A stretch of 64,000 nt of DNA from Alopecurus myosuroides. Its lineage: Eukaryota; Streptophyta; Magnoliopsida; Poales; Poaceae. This document shows positions 1-10,600 of this stretch, piece by piece. The notes beneath the pieces were generated by a model, which had not been told where the DNA came from, made no database searches, and saw only the letters and a list, made by a program, of their open reading frames with translations. A program made the translations under genes and the position numbers. Numbering within the stretch: position 1 is the stretch's first letter; every line of letters begins with the position of its first letter. The DNA is taken from the NCBI GenBank assembly GCA_028641055.1, contig CM054060.1, positions 309,986,949 through 310,050,948 on the forward strand. Reading direction: 5' to 3'.

Positions 1-276
1 ACCAAATTTTTCCAAATTTTTCCTAACTCTAAAACCCTCATTTTTCTTCCTATTCCATTTTCTGCAAAAAAAAACAGAGGAGAAAAAAATCAAAAAATAA
101 AAAGAAAACGTCCACACAGGCCAGGGGAGCAGCCCAACCCACTTTTTTCCTCCTTCCCCCTGGCCCGATACCGGTTCGCCCTCGCTCCCCTCCTTCTGTT
201 TCGCGTACGGCAGCGCATCTGCCGGTGCCACGTCGCCGCCGTATCTCCCCGACGGCCATCCTCGCTCCCCTACCCC

Positions 277-283
277 TATAAGA
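277..283 (+). promoter_or_regulatory. Candidate LTR TATA box (TATAAGA)
   Basis: TATAAGA lies in a C-rich context about 30 bases before a pyrimidine-rich stretch and a GC-rich exon-like block. The related LTRs at 45491 and 51372 have TATAACT at the matching place. Known Gypsy LTRs start transcription just after such a box; the start itself is inferred. Confidence 0.4.
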
Positions 284-842
284 ACCCTCCTAGACCCCCG
301 GGAGCTAGCCCTAACCTACCTACTCCCTCCTCCCTCGAGCTCCGCCGCCGATTCCCTCTATCTGCCACCCTCCACCTCCCTCTGCAACCTCACCGGCGAG
401 CCCCTGTCTGAATCCATGGACGCCGCCGCCGCTGCAGTGCGCCACCTTCCCACCTAGCCACAGAAACCGAACCGCCGTATCCTCCTCATCCTCACCGACA
501 CCTCTGCGATCCCGTGAGCATCTTGGATCGCCGCCGCCATCCTCTACGTCGCCGCCGGAGTCTTCCCCGAGCCTCTGCCTCCCCTACACCGCCGGTGAGC
601 GCCACCGTGCACTCCCTCTCCTCCTAACCCTCTGCATCGCAAGCACGCGCACACGAGCGCAACACCCGCACGCACACGATCTAGCAGCAGCCCAGCACAG
701 CACCGCCACGACCACGGCTCGCTGCCGACAACGTTTCCCTGTCAAAGTTCAGACATGTTTTTCGTCAGTTAAAATTTCAGTGGCGAAACTGAACCTCAAC
801 CTAGCTGCAGCCCCTTACCTGACAGAAACAATTGAACACCGC

Positions 843-919
843 AGTGGTTGCACGCTGCTGCCCGCGCGCCCAGGGCGCAGGATCGAGTCCTGGCGCCGCG
901 GATTAAATCCGCTATTTTT
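843..919 (+). other. tRNA-like module in LTR (B-box plus T-run)
   Basis: A B-box-like GGATCGAGTCC sits at 880-890 (consensus GGTTCGANTCC, one mismatch), about 35 bases after CAGTGGTTGCAC, which resembles an A box. A run of five T follows at 915-919. The same arrangement occurs at the matching LTR position near 46081 and 58421. It is not a functional tRNA gene: no good cloverleaf forms. A tRNA-derived Pol III promoter remnant is the best reading. Confidence 0.4.
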
Positions 920-1044
920 GCGCAGCGCGCTGACAGGGTGGCCCCCCTGTCAGCTGCTGTGTGGCACTGCTGCCACGCATGCATGCCACGCTGGCCCAGG
1001 GCCCATTGGCAGTGCCCTGGGGTAGCTAGCTGTGCGGTATAAAA

Positions 1045-2093
1045 AGAAATTCAGCATTTTTCTTTTTAAAACAAGTCCCTTTAAATTGCAGAATGGTCCC
1101 TGAAAATAAAATGCAAATAACTTCCATTTTATAAATCCAAATAATAAAAGTAAAATATGTACACTGCCCCAAATTAAATTATCTATCTATTTATAACATT
1201 TGTTTTCTGTTTGGTAAATTCAAATGCATTCAAATTTCAAATTCAAACAATTCATTTGAAATTTGATAAAATCCATAACTAATTCATACTTAATCCAAAT
1301 AATGCAAATAAAATATGTTTTCCATGCTATTTCAAACCACCTATTCAAATATAAATTTTGTTTCATGGTTTGAATAATTAAAATTGCTTAAATAATTTAA
1401 ACCTTGTTTAAATCATTTAAATTTGCTAAATTCATAACTTGCTCAAATTAAATTATTGTTGAACATGCAACCTATGTTTTCAAACTAGAAAAGCATAACC
1501 TTTCCAAATATGAATTTGAATTTATGTTTGGAACAAATAAAAATTCAAATAAATTCAAACTTGTTTTAAATTCATTTAACACTTGTTTAAACTTGTTTAA
1601 TTCATAAATAAATCATTGTAATTCCTTTTTCACTATTTGAAACATGTAATCCACCCAAAATTGTGTGTTCTTTTCAAATATGAATTTTGTTATTTGTTTT
1701 GAACAATTTAAAGGTGGTGAAAACAACAAATAATTGTGCAACACCTTTAAGTAACCAAAAAATTCTCTAACTTAATAAATAAATTTCTAAATTGGTAAAC
1801 CTTATTTCCAATTGATTCTATTGTTGTTATTTCGTTGTTTTCTTCATCCAGGTATCATACTAAACCACTTTCACCTGTTGGTTAGTTGTAAAACAAATAT
1901 TCCAACCATAATTCATGGGCATTTTATATGCAACTCAAAATTGCATATGTGTCCATTTAAATTGTGCTACCATGGCAACTAGTTTATTTTGATGCATCCC
2001 TTAACTTGACATGCATCATCCCATGATTGTGCATTATGCCATGATATTGATTGTTTATCTTTCTGCATTGTTTGTTTGCTTCTTCTCGGATAG
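1045..2093 (+). other. AT-rich, intron-like LTR middle section
   Basis: About 1 kb of AT-rich DNA dense in TTCAAAT, TTTAAA and TTTGAATAATT words, without any supportable gene. It separates the GC-rich front part of the LTR from the acidic reading frame that starts at 2094, right after GGATAG. The matching stretches of the other LTRs (46200-47690, 52080-53570, 58740-59190) look the same, which fits an intron of an LTR transcript; this is inference. Confidence 0.35.
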
Positions 2094-3442
2094 ACGACGA
2101 CGTTGAGACAGACGATACTTACGACACCCCTTCTGAGGATCTAGCTCAGTACCAGGCTGCTGAGTTTGCAGGCAAGTTATCGATCACATGAACCACTGTG
2201 TTCCTTTCAACATTGGTTACCGATACTTTCCGTTGTCCATTTCTGCTAGCCATCTGTATTGTTGCTTCTGTTACGAACCTATCACATGATACCCTGAACC
2301 CTGATATTGCCTCACCTCCACTCCTATAACCCCGTTGCTTGGGCCCGTGTCTTACTAGCATGCTTAGGGTTGTTTTTGCTCGAGTCTGTTACCCGTTACT
2401 TTCTGTTACTATATTTCATTTATGTTCTGGGGCTTGATGTTAAACAACAACCTGTTAATTTTGAGGTAATAATAATTTGCTGATAAGGCACCGGCAGGAG
2501 GCCCGGCGTGGTTTTGAGGCCTGCTAGTGTCGACCCTAATTAGGAAAAGGGTCTTGTCTACTGATCCATGATGAGCGCACTATCCGCACGTGGGAAGCGT
2601 GTATTGGCGCCCCCCTCAATTTGATTCGATTCGCATCTCGTCCAAATTGCCACACTTAGTTCGGGCTTTCCATTTGATGCACGCATATGCAGGTACGAAC
2701 CCGAGGCCAGGGTGGAACTTTTGTAGTGGGCATTTAGGGCGGCGTGGTCTTCCAGTGCTATGAGGGTCCCCTTTTCTTCGTGGGGCTCGATTAGCCGCGC
2801 ACGCACAGCACGTGGTGCTTTGGGCTTGATGCGAAGAAGAGTTGAGTTGTGTTGAGTGCCCCGCTTGGTGGAAGGGCCCTTCCATCTGGCGGGTTATTCT
2901 TACGTGTACGGCTAAATTGGTGCACCCCTGCAGGGATAAATCTTCTCGAGAAGCCGTGTTTTCCGCGGTTATGGTTGACTGGCTAACAAGTACTCAGAAC
3001 AACTTACACCTAACTAATGATAACTTGACTAGTAATAGGCTTATTGACACAACAACTTGATCCATCATTAATCCAACTGTGTGGGTTATCCTCGGATTGC
3101 TTCTTTGGATAAGGGGTGAGGTCCAGGATGGGTTTGTCTGGTGGTTAGCTATAGATGGTTACGATACGCTATCTTATCTTCCTTCTGTTAGCCGGAAGTT
3201 GTAGTATGTTCTGTAGTTGGTTAGTGCAGCCAGTTGCAGCATCTTTTATACTCCCCTTTCTTCCGCTGAACCCAAGGCATCTGTGCTTGGTGTTGACGGG
3301 TTACGCTTTGGTGAATTGTGAGTCTTGCTTGCCAGTACGTTTATGTACTGACCCCTTTGGGGCTGTGGTTTCCGCAGACTACGCTTACGAGGATCCCCGT
3401 GACGGCTACTACGTGGAGTTTGACGAGGCTGCTGACGAGTAG
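2094..3442 (+). CDS. Predicted two-exon acidic mini-ORF inside the LTR
   Basis: Exon A (2094-2171) follows an AG and reads DDVETDDTYDTPSEDLAQYQ and a few more residues. It ends in GCAG followed by GCAAGTT, the consensus of a GC-AG intron donor. Exon B starts after TTTCCGCAG at 3378 and reads DYAYEDPRDGYYVEFDEAAD, E, then TAG at 3440-3442. The frame is continuous if 2172-3377 is spliced out. A start codon or first exon was not fixed; it would lie in the GC-rich front of the LTR. Function unknown. The same design is seen in the other LTR families, where some copies have lost the frame. No family is recognised. Confidence 0.35.
2926..2982 (+). promoter_or_regulatory. Conserved triple-palindrome block of the LTR
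   Basis: Three perfect palindromes stand close together: CCCTGCAGGG (2926-2935), CTTCTCGAGAAG (2942-2953) and CCGCGG near 2963. The same order and near-identical spacing recur in the LTRs at 48521, 54402 and 59991, and with changed bases but kept self-complementarity at 14160-14199 and 22515-22554 (opposite strand). Function unknown; a protein-binding site or an RNA dimerisation or packaging hairpin are possibilities. Confidence 0.45.
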
Positions 3443-3698
3443 GTAGCGGACCCGGGCAGGATCCGAGACATCGTGGATGGGCTCCGTTTTCTTTTCATTC
3501 CCGGCTTCTTAAGCCTATTTGGATTTGTCTGTACTCAGACCCTTTGAATGCTTCCGCTGAGATGTAATGATGCTATGTTGGGACATGTGTCCTCTGGATG
3601 ATTTATTTGCTATCTCTGCTCTAGTGAGAGCTATTGGCAACTTATTTCCATCTTTTGTGTCCTACAGATCTGCTGTGTTATCATTTTGTTCAACGCCG

Positions 3699-3735
3699 TT
3701 GACGTACCATGTGTGTATGGTATGAAGTACGTCAA
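3699..3735. repeat. 9-bp inverted repeat near LTR end
   Basis: TTGACGTAC (3699-3707) and GTACGTCAA (3727-3735) are perfect complements with a 19-base spacer, about 180 bases before the LTR end. The two copies of the 44489 family keep both arms (49325/49353 and 55206/55244). Confidence 0.5.
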
Positions 3736-4055
3736 TGGTAGTATCCTGATTTCTATGGGATGGTTTACGTAGACGATGAACATATAGGGGTTGGTTGTCA
3801 CACATACGTGTGTTGGCCTACTCGTAAGAGATGCGGGTGCTGGTAAGCCCCGTAATCCAATCCACTACTGTTCAACGGAACTGCGAGTATCCTCTAGAAG
3901 TCCGGGTGCGACAATAAGGTACTTATGTTGTGTGGAACTGCTGGCTTAATTACTGTTCTGCCATGTATTTTGTGCTACTATCCTAGTTGATTTGGTACAT
4001 ATGAACCGTGCAGCTTAGGAACATTAAAGTGAAGAGTACATCTGGTAGGACAAAG

Positions 4056-6138
4056 ATGCCTCCTGGTGGACATGGTTGTAAACGCAAGAGCGTCAAGGCC
4101 CATCGCGAGCATGCAGTTTCCCATGTCCATCCGTATGCAGATGACGAACTCAAGCAACCAGTGGTCCAAGACGAGGAGGCAGCTCCCCAAGGCTAGCAGG
4201 AAGCTGACCAAGGTGAGCAGGCACTTGCCCATGGCCAGCTGGAAGCTGCCCAACAGAAGGAGGAGGCTGACGACCGTGAGGAGGTAGCCTCCCAAGGCGA
4301 GCAGGTACCTCCCTACGGTGATCTGCCAGGTGTGCAAGGCGAGCTGCCACCATTCCTAGGTGAGGGGCAAGGTTCCCAAGTCGAGGAGCAAGGTGCCTGC
4401 AACGAAGAGCAAGATGACATATCACAAAGATTGCATGCTCTACGAGGGACCATGTGTGGAGGGAAATCCAAAATGCAGAATATTAACTCTAGCAATGCCA
4501 CAATTTCTGTAGATTACCCATGTGAAGACATTGTTTCAAGTGGTGCGGCTGGGAGTAGAAGAAACATGTCCAAAGGAAACAAGATCATAATTGTTATTCC
4601 TCTGGAAAAGACAAGGCCAGTGGACCCAAAGGTTGCTGCTATGTATGCTACTGCGTGTTCATTAGCTGTGAAGCACACTGTCCCTATCTTCCCCCATTGG
4701 AAAGAGTACAAGGGAAGGGAAGATATATTTTCCTCCTACCATGGCCGTGTGTCTGTATGTTTTGTAACCCAACCTTAAAGTTCATTCCATTGCTGTTCAT
4801 ATAACTGAAAAGTGCTCTTTCTTTTTATTCAGTCAAAGTTTCGTCTGAACCCGAGAGACCCTGTTATTCGTCAATCTCTTCTGATACATCTCAAGAACTA
4901 TACAAGACAAAGACGCCATATTCTGAAGCAAGAATTTTTTGACAGCGTTAGAGACAAGAGTAGAGTTGTACGAACGCCTCCTAATGCAGTTTGGCACATG
5001 AGCGAAGCAGAATAGTGCAGGCTAGTCGATAACTGGTCCTCAGTCAGGAAACAGGTATTGTCTTTGTTCACTCTACCTTGCCACTGTTTCTATTCCATAA
5101 CCTGGACTGTGTCTAATCAGTTCATACTTCGTTTATGTAGATGGCTTGTATGAAAGCCACGCAAAGAAGATAGGCCGTCCAGTTCCATAGCACCACAGGT
5201 TCTCGTAGATACGAGGTTTGCTGCGACATGGGGGAAGATGCCTTTGAATTGTTCAAAGCTACGCACAACAGCAAGACACGTTGATTCTCTTCGCCCGTGA
5301 AAAGAGCAATTGTAAGTCCCTCAAAATTCTATTTATCTCTAGGATCAACAATTACCTCAATAGATTCTTCTAGATACGTACTGATGCTTCCCTTTGTGAA
5401 TTCTGATGCAAACTCCTGCTATTTCACATATGCTTGCCATCTCATAGTTCATGCACATGCATGCTGCTTGTTTTTCATATGCTAGTTCATCTATCCTTGT
5501 GAGCTGATATTTTCATCTATGTTCTGTACATGCTTGGTGTCTGTTATTTTCAGCCATGTTTACTTACATGCCTGTCATGTGATGTTTTCATTTATGTTCC
5601 TTACAAGCTTTTCATGTGTGCTTAATTTCTTGTCATCTGCTATTTGCATCTTTGTTATGTACAAGCTTATCATGATATCAATGTTCCTTACAAGGTAGTT
5701 CAGCTTCTATTTCATCTAAAGCTTTTACATGCTTTATAGGAAGAAATTCGATATCATATGCTAGAACGTACTTCAGTAGATGGTGATGTCAAGTAACCTC
5801 TTTCTCCCACCGAAGTTGTCGCTGTCGTGGTGACCAAGAACCGTCTAAAGTCTTCATTCCTGAATACCATAGGTGGGGTCACAACCAGTGCAAGAGAAAC
5901 AAAGTCTCAGCTTCACCTTCAACTTGATTCTGAGAGAAAACAGAGGTAAGACCTGCAGTATATAGTTGATGAGTTGAAGCAGGCCAAGGAACAAGCTGAT
6001 GCAGATAGGATGAAACATCGACAAGAATTGTTGCGTATGACGGAGGAACACAAAGGTACGGAGAAGAGTCAAGAAATGTACAAAACCCTTATCGGTGGCA
6101 TGTTGACTCAAGTTCATCCGAGATATGGAACTGAGTAG
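4056..6138 (+). pseudogene. CACTA ORF: Transposase_24-like (Ptta/En/Spm) protein, decayed
   Basis: Reading from ATG at 4056, the start is rich in degenerate Q-G-E-Q repeats from imperfect ~24-bp units (about 4180-4400). The first conserved part (to 4754) contains SYHGRVS; GT-AG introns are visible at 4755-4832 and 5055-5140. The second exon has PRDPVIRQSLLIHLKNY and WHMSEAE followed by an in-frame TAG; the third has FHSTTGSRRYEV and DAFELFKATHNSK with further stops. The last part (about 5741-6138) is a charged coiled-coil tail ending in HPRYGTE and TAG. This order matches the plant transposase family carried beside the DDE transposase in CACTA elements. Several stops show it is dead. 5300-5740 is probably a decayed intron. 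Confidence 0.75.
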
Positions 6139-6909
6139 CCCTTTGTGAAACCGCTTGTTGTCTGTTGAACTGTATTAGACTGCCTTTGCTGGCAAGCTAT
6201 GTTGTGACCTTATTCGGAATTTATGTATTTGTTGTGAAAACTAGTATAGTATTTTCCATGCTAATGAATACGAGGACACGTGGTACTATATGGTACGTCC
6301 ATGAGGCGGCACCTTATTGGATGGAAATCACGACGAAACAAACACGTCACGGAAACGTTTTGACATGGACATGTCGTGTTGGTACACGTGCTGGCTCATG
6401 ATTCGCGAAGTCTTACGACGAACTAAAATATCGCACCGTCGGACAACGTTATAAATTCGTCGGGAATAAGCGTATACGTGGAACATTATGAGAGAGACAC
6501 GTGGCACCTTATACTGCTTGTACCCGCGACGAGAAAATAAACGTCGCACATATTATGACGTAATTAACGGAGGTAACGGTAGTTCCAATCGCGACGTTTT
6601 TAAAATGTCAAGACGATGATGACGTCAGGAACGGTGGAAGTGACGTCAGTAACGGGTAACGGAAAATTGATGCCACGTGTACACACATTGCGACGAAAAA
6701 AAAACGTCGCTCCTTGTTGGGCCTTGTGTTGGGCCGGCCAGTAGCTCGTGATGGTTTAGTGTTCATTTAATCGTCGCAGAAGTCCGTGACAGTTGATCAG
6801 GAACGTTCTCACTCCGTCGCGTAAACCGTCGCGGATTGCCCTTAGTGACGGTTTGGATCCCATCCGCAACGGTATTGAAACGTCCCAGACCGCGCGGAAT
6901 TTGGTAGTG
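6139..6909 (+). repeat. CACTA subterminal repeat region and 3' terminus
   Basis: Repeated GCGACG and CGTCGC words, often as inverted pairs: 6526-6531 with 6542-6547, and 6690-6695 with 6705-6710 around an A-run. ACGTCA and CCGTCGCG words continue to 6890. Subterminal repeats of this kind are transposase-binding sites in CACTA elements. The region ends in TTTGGTAGTG (6900-6909). Confidence 0.65.
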
Positions 6910-7982
6910 GGAGTGATCTTGCTTGGGCACTCCCGAGAAAAATGTCCCTCCTTGCCACAGGTAAAGCAACCTCCATTGGGTTTTGAGTTCTGGCTTGGCT
7001 TGGCAGCATGGTTGGATTTGTTTCCATTCCCGTTTCCACTTCCACTGCCTCCTGGCTTGGGTGCATAAGGTGCATGGTTGTTGTTGTTGTGGTGGTTGTT
7101 GTAGTTGTTGTGGCCATGGTGGTGGTTGTTTTTGCGGTTGTGGTTGTTATGGTGGTTCCTTGGCGCATAAGCAGGCGCCATGTGGGGTGGTGGTGGCCTG
7201 GCATAGGGTGTGGGGCGGTGTCTGGGTGCACTAGGTCCACCTTGGTACTTCATCTTCCTCTTCCTATTATAAAAGACATTCTGTCTCTTGTGCTCCATCA
7301 TCATCGCGGCATCCGCGAGTGACTCCAAATCCACGAATGGTATGACCACTAGGGTGCACTGCAACTCATCGTGCAGCCCATTCAAGAATCTCTCCTTCTT
7401 CTTATCTTCTGTGTTAACTTCATCTGGTGCATACCGGGCTAGAAGAGTGAATACCTCCAAGTATTTTGATACAGACATACCTCCCTGCCTCTGTTTCAGG
7501 AACTTGTCCTTCATGATACTCATCACACCCTGAGGGATGTGATATTTGCGGAACCGGGCAGTGAAGTCTTCCCAAGTGAAAACATGGCCAGCGGCGACAG
7601 TGTCACGGGTAGTCTCCCACCAAGTCCTTGCTGGTCCAACAAGAAAGTGGGTGGGGAATATCACCTTGTCATTGTCTTCCACTGAAGCCACTTGCAGATT
7701 GTTGGCGATGGTGCGAAGCCAATCGTCAGCGTCAAGTGGTTCCACGATCTTGGTGAAAACCGGAGGATTTGTCTGCTGAAACACCTTCAGCTTCGAGCAC
7801 CCTCCATTTCCGTTGCCATCACCATTATTATTGTTGTTGGCGCTGGCAGCGGCTATCTGCTGAAGGGCAGTCACAGTGGCGACACTCTTAGCTCGTGCGG
7901 CCTGGCGATCCTCCATCATCAAGGACAGCAATGCCTCCATTGTCGGCGGGGGCGGTGGTGGTGGTTCCCGACGGGGCGGCAT
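6756..7982 (-). pseudogene. gag: Gypsy gag polyprotein, truncated and fused to CACTA terminus
   Basis: The 408-codon frame starts with MPPRREPPPPPPPT, has a gag core (EPLDADDWLR, then ARTWWETTRD, TWEDFTARFRKYHIPQ, LLARYAPDEV; residues about 80-235), a low-complexity His/Asn linker (about 270-320) and a CCHC knuckle CFTCGKEGHFSREC (about 340-355). After PSKITP the frame runs on through CACTA-derived sequence to a stop at 6756, so the last ~48 residues are not gag. Gag forms the particle that packages the element RNA. Protease, RT and integrase are missing. The Asn/His linker comes from a GTTGTTGTGG microsatellite on the plus strand (7074-7160). The start is chosen as the first Met with a gag-typical proline-rich leader. 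Confidence 0.85.
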
Positions 7983-8319
7983 GCTGTTTTATTGAAACAT
8001 GTGTAAGACTATGCAGCAAGACTTCTTTGTTTTTAGAAAACCAAAGACTAGAGCAAACAAAAAGAGTGTCTAAAAACAAAAAAAGAAATGATAAGTGATA
8101 AATTGTGCGTAACGATTTTCTTTTTATGGGTTGAGACAATTTCCAAACATAGATATCACTCAAACAAGCATCACATTCATAACATAAAGTCATACAAAGC
8201 ACAACACATCAATAGACAACTACCACAACTATGCTCCTCAGAGCTACATCGGGGGATTCGCCTTATAGGGTCGGCGTACATCTCACTGACACAACTCCAA
8301 AAGCTAAGAGGTACTAAGA
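7983..8319 (-). other. Non-coding spacer between ORF0-like frame and gag
   Basis: AT-rich sequence with no supportable gene. In element orientation it lies between the TAG of the upstream frame and the gag ATG, so it may be an intron or an internal leader. Confidence 0.4.
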
Positions 8320-9293
8320 CTAGTCATGCTTGCTGTCTCCGTCGAAACGGATCTCCTCGGGATCCTCCTCCTTAGCTAAGTCGTCATCCTCCTGCCCGCT
8401 CTACTCGCTCATGTCCATCCCATCAGCATCTGATAGAATGTCATCGTCGACTAGGTGATCCTGGTTCTCCTTGCGGAGCTCGGTGTTCTCCTCCTCCAGC
8501 TCCTCGAGTGTGGTGTCCCGAGTAGCCAGGTCCTCTCTTCCTGCAGAGTCCTCTCCTCGGTGTGGTGTCCCGAGTAGCCAAGTCCTCTCCTCGGTGTGGT
8601 GTCCCGAGTGTGGTGTCCCGAGTAGCCAGGTCCTCCCCTCGGTGTTCTCCCTGCAGAGTCGTGTTGGCAGCCTGAAGTGCCTCTACCTTGTGAGTGATAC
8701 GGGTACGGGCCAGACGATTGGCCGCAGCTGTCCCTCCAAGGCTCGGGTCCGGGCAGTCTCTGTCTCAAGGTCAAGCATCGTCTTACCCAAGTGGGTACAG
8801 AGAAGACGGCACTCCGCAACAGTGGTGTGCTGCAGAATGCTCATGTCATCAAGTCGACGCTGAGTGCGGTGCAGTAAGACCTCCATGTCCTCCAGGTGAG
8901 GACCCATACCATCGAGAACCTATGGTACGGCAACAGGTGTGCCACTCTCGTCTCTCCTCCCGAGAAACTCAAAGCGAGTATCCAGGTACTAGAAGTCTCT
9001 CAGATGTGCCAGGCATGCGATAGCCTCCTGGATCACCCTAACAGCGCCCTCCTGCCAGGAGCGCTCAAAGACGGTGATGACGAAGGTATCTGCTGAAGGA
9101 GTGGTCAGCGGAGGAAGAATAGTACACTCCATGAACCTGTCTCCCTCAATAGGAGAACCAAAGATCATCCTCCCCGTAACTCAGGAACCGGACGATCGAT
9201 AAGCTCCGTCATCGCTACGAGCCTCCGCTCAAAACGAAAGGGGACGTCTCTCGCCAGTCCGAACTGGCAGGGCTCGGTGAATACAACGTCCAT
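8320..9293 (-). pseudogene. Uncharacterised ORF upstream of gag (ORF0-like), decayed
   Basis: From ATG at 9293 the frame reads MDVVFTEPCQFGLARDVPFR and goes on through MTELIDRPVPEL, a frameshift, MECTILPPLTTPSADTF, two in-frame stops, and a coiled-coil-like part (DMEVLLHRTQRRLDDM; LETETARTRALEGQL). A repeat-expanded section around LATRDTTLEELEEEN follows, then an acidic end (QEDDDLAKEEDPEEI) with TAG at 8320-8322. Position and orientation just ahead of gag suggest an extra ORF of the same Gypsy element, as known for ORF0 of some plant Gypsy lineages. I do not recognise the protein family. Frameshifts and stops make it a pseudogene. Confidence 0.5.
8505..8660. repeat. Imperfect tandem repeat (about 34-bp unit)
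   Basis: The word GTGTGGTGTCCCGAGTAGCC recurs, with one shortened copy, joined by AGGTCCTCTCCTCG-like spacers. It lies inside the decayed ORF upstream of gag and encodes repeated ATRDTT on the minus strand. Confidence 0.7.
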
Positions 9294-9439
9294 CTACACA
9301 AAATTTTAAGTAAGCTTAAGTTAGACCCAAGTGTGCAAAGTTTTAGATTGGAACATGTCATAACTTAATGTAAGTAGTGTTGCAATAACATAAGAACAAT
9401 TTAAAACTTAGTCACTTAAGTAAATTACTAGCAAAATGT

Positions 9440-9460
9440 GCCCGTGCGTTGTAACGGGAA
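9440..9460. repeat. CCCGTGC...ACGGG hairpin repeat, copy 1
   Basis: GCCCGTGCGTTGTAACGGG forms CCCGT/ACGGG arms. A near copy in the same orientation lies at 10580-10600. I associate this word with dispersed grass repeats but cannot name the family. Confidence 0.45.
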
Positions 9461-10051
9461 AGAAAAAAAAATCAGTTTTTGGTTTGAAATGTCGGTATGT
9501 GGATACGAAAATGCAATTTTCATTGCTCACCGCTGTAATATTCTTTTTTCGATTCATTACACAACTTTTGGTGATATATGTGCTCCCACAAATTTTGAGA
9601 AAAACTCTTAAAGAGACTATTTTCAAACAGTTAACTAAAATAAATATGATCAAGATCCCCTATGCGAAGGAATTCGGGATAAACATGGGTGATAAAAATC
9701 ATCAAGTAGTTGTACAAAAAATATTAGCAATTGTTACCCCTGACTCTCTGCTAATATTTGGAATAAAATCAGAATGGTCAGCCCAAGGAGTACCTCTCCG
9801 GCTTCACTACCATCCACTGAGCGAGAGTTCATCAACTATGTCTCTTCGGGTTGGAAGTAGCCGTTATGAATTCTTATAGTGCAGTAGCTATTACTTAATT
9901 TTTCTTACATATCTCGGTTTATAACACCTGAAATTGCTTATAAGTTATTTGAATTTATGAGTTCGTTTTGTAAGCTTTAATCTCCTCTGAACTAAACCGT
10001 TTGTCTCCTCTAAAATGAACCATGAAACTTTCAAGCACTCAAACAGAGCTA

Positions 10052-10175
10052 CTCCCTCCGTTCAACAATACTTGACATCCATTTGTCTAAATATGAACGT
10101 ATCTAGACATGTTTTAGTGTATGAATATATTCATATTTAGGCAAATGGAAATCAAGTAATGTTGAATGGAGGGAG
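10052..10175. mobile_element. Stowaway-type MITE, complete (124 bp)
   Basis: Terminal inverted repeats start CTCCCTCCGTTCAACA and end TGTTGAATGGAGGGAG, pairing over about 35 bases so nearly the whole unit is a hairpin. TA flanks both ends (10050-10051 and 10176-10177), the expected target duplication of Tc1/mariner-type MITEs. It carries no coding sequence. Confidence 0.9.
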
Positions 10176-10579
10176 TAGCTTCTAATTACTCATAGTGAGG
10201 ATAACCATAAGCTTGAATACATGTAGCTAGCTAAATCGATGCAGTCAAACACCACACTCTCTGGTCAATTAGCAGAGATAGCTTTGCACACAAATGTGCA
10301 CAAACATTTGCCTCTCTATGAAAATAATCCCTAACTAAGCTCTTTAACATCCTTTAGAATTATCATCAACTCGGATCTATCATGCCACCTGGTGTGATGC
10401 AAGTACCTGATAGTCAGATTCAAAGGTCCATTGCCCGCTCAGCTAGTCGGCCACGCACAAGTTGCATAGCTAGTCCGACACACTCATTAAAGAGTCGATG
10501 TCGAAGGAGGCCGAGGTAGGATTGGTTCGTAGGAGCTGCAGTGCGTTGTATATCAGTATGTGTCAATGAATTTAAACAT

Positions 10580-10600
10580 GCCCGTGCATTGCAACGGGAA
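10580..10600. repeat. CCCGTGC...ACGGG hairpin repeat, copy 2
   Basis: GCCCGTGCATTGCAACGGG, two differences from the copy at 9440. The two could flank a small element of about 1.1 kb. Confidence 0.45.

Larger units (their letters stand above)
1..3913 (+). mobile_element. Right part of a long Gypsy-type LTR (3' LTR or solo LTR, cut by window start)
   Basis: The segment is colinear with the complete LTRs at 44489-49540 and 50368-55421: a GC-rich block near the start, an AT-rich middle, the text GATAAGGCACCGGCAGGAGG near 2481, and an end in GGGTGCGACA at 3913. No primer-binding site follows the end (ATAAGG comes next, while the related element has TGGTATCAGAGC), so this is either the 3' LTR of an element that starts outside the window or a solo LTR. 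Divergence from the 44489 family is clear, so it is a related but separate subfamily. It abuts CACTA sequence on the right; the matching left target-site copy lies outside the window. Confidence 0.85.
3914..6909 (+). mobile_element. 3' half of a CACTA (En/Spm) DNA transposon
   Basis: The segment holds a spliced plant-transposase gene (4056-6138), then a subterminal region full of GCGACG/CGTCGC words, and ends in TAGTG at 6905-6909, the reverse complement of the CACTA terminus. To the right, a Gypsy gag ORF is broken exactly here, so the transposon sits in that gag. The 5' half of the CACTA is not visible: the LTR at 1-3913 lies on that side. The exact 3-bp target duplication cannot be checked because the left end is missing. 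Confidence 0.75.
6910..9293 (-). mobile_element. Remnant of a Gypsy retrotransposon: ORF0-like frame plus gag
   Basis: On the minus strand the order is an acidic, coiled-coil-like decayed ORF (9293-8320), a 337-bp spacer, then gag (7982 downward). Pol is absent because the CACTA element begins right after the gag zinc knuckle. No LTR or primer-binding site was found to the right of 9293, so the 5' boundary is unknown. Confidence 0.6.

Noticed and set aside
6842..6847. Earlier TAGTG as CACTA end
   Set aside because: CGTCGCGG-type subterminal words continue beyond it, and the gag text resumes only after 6909.
7074..7160. GTT/GTGG microsatellite as a separate repeat locus
   Set aside because: It encodes the His/Asn linker of gag and is better described as part of that gene.
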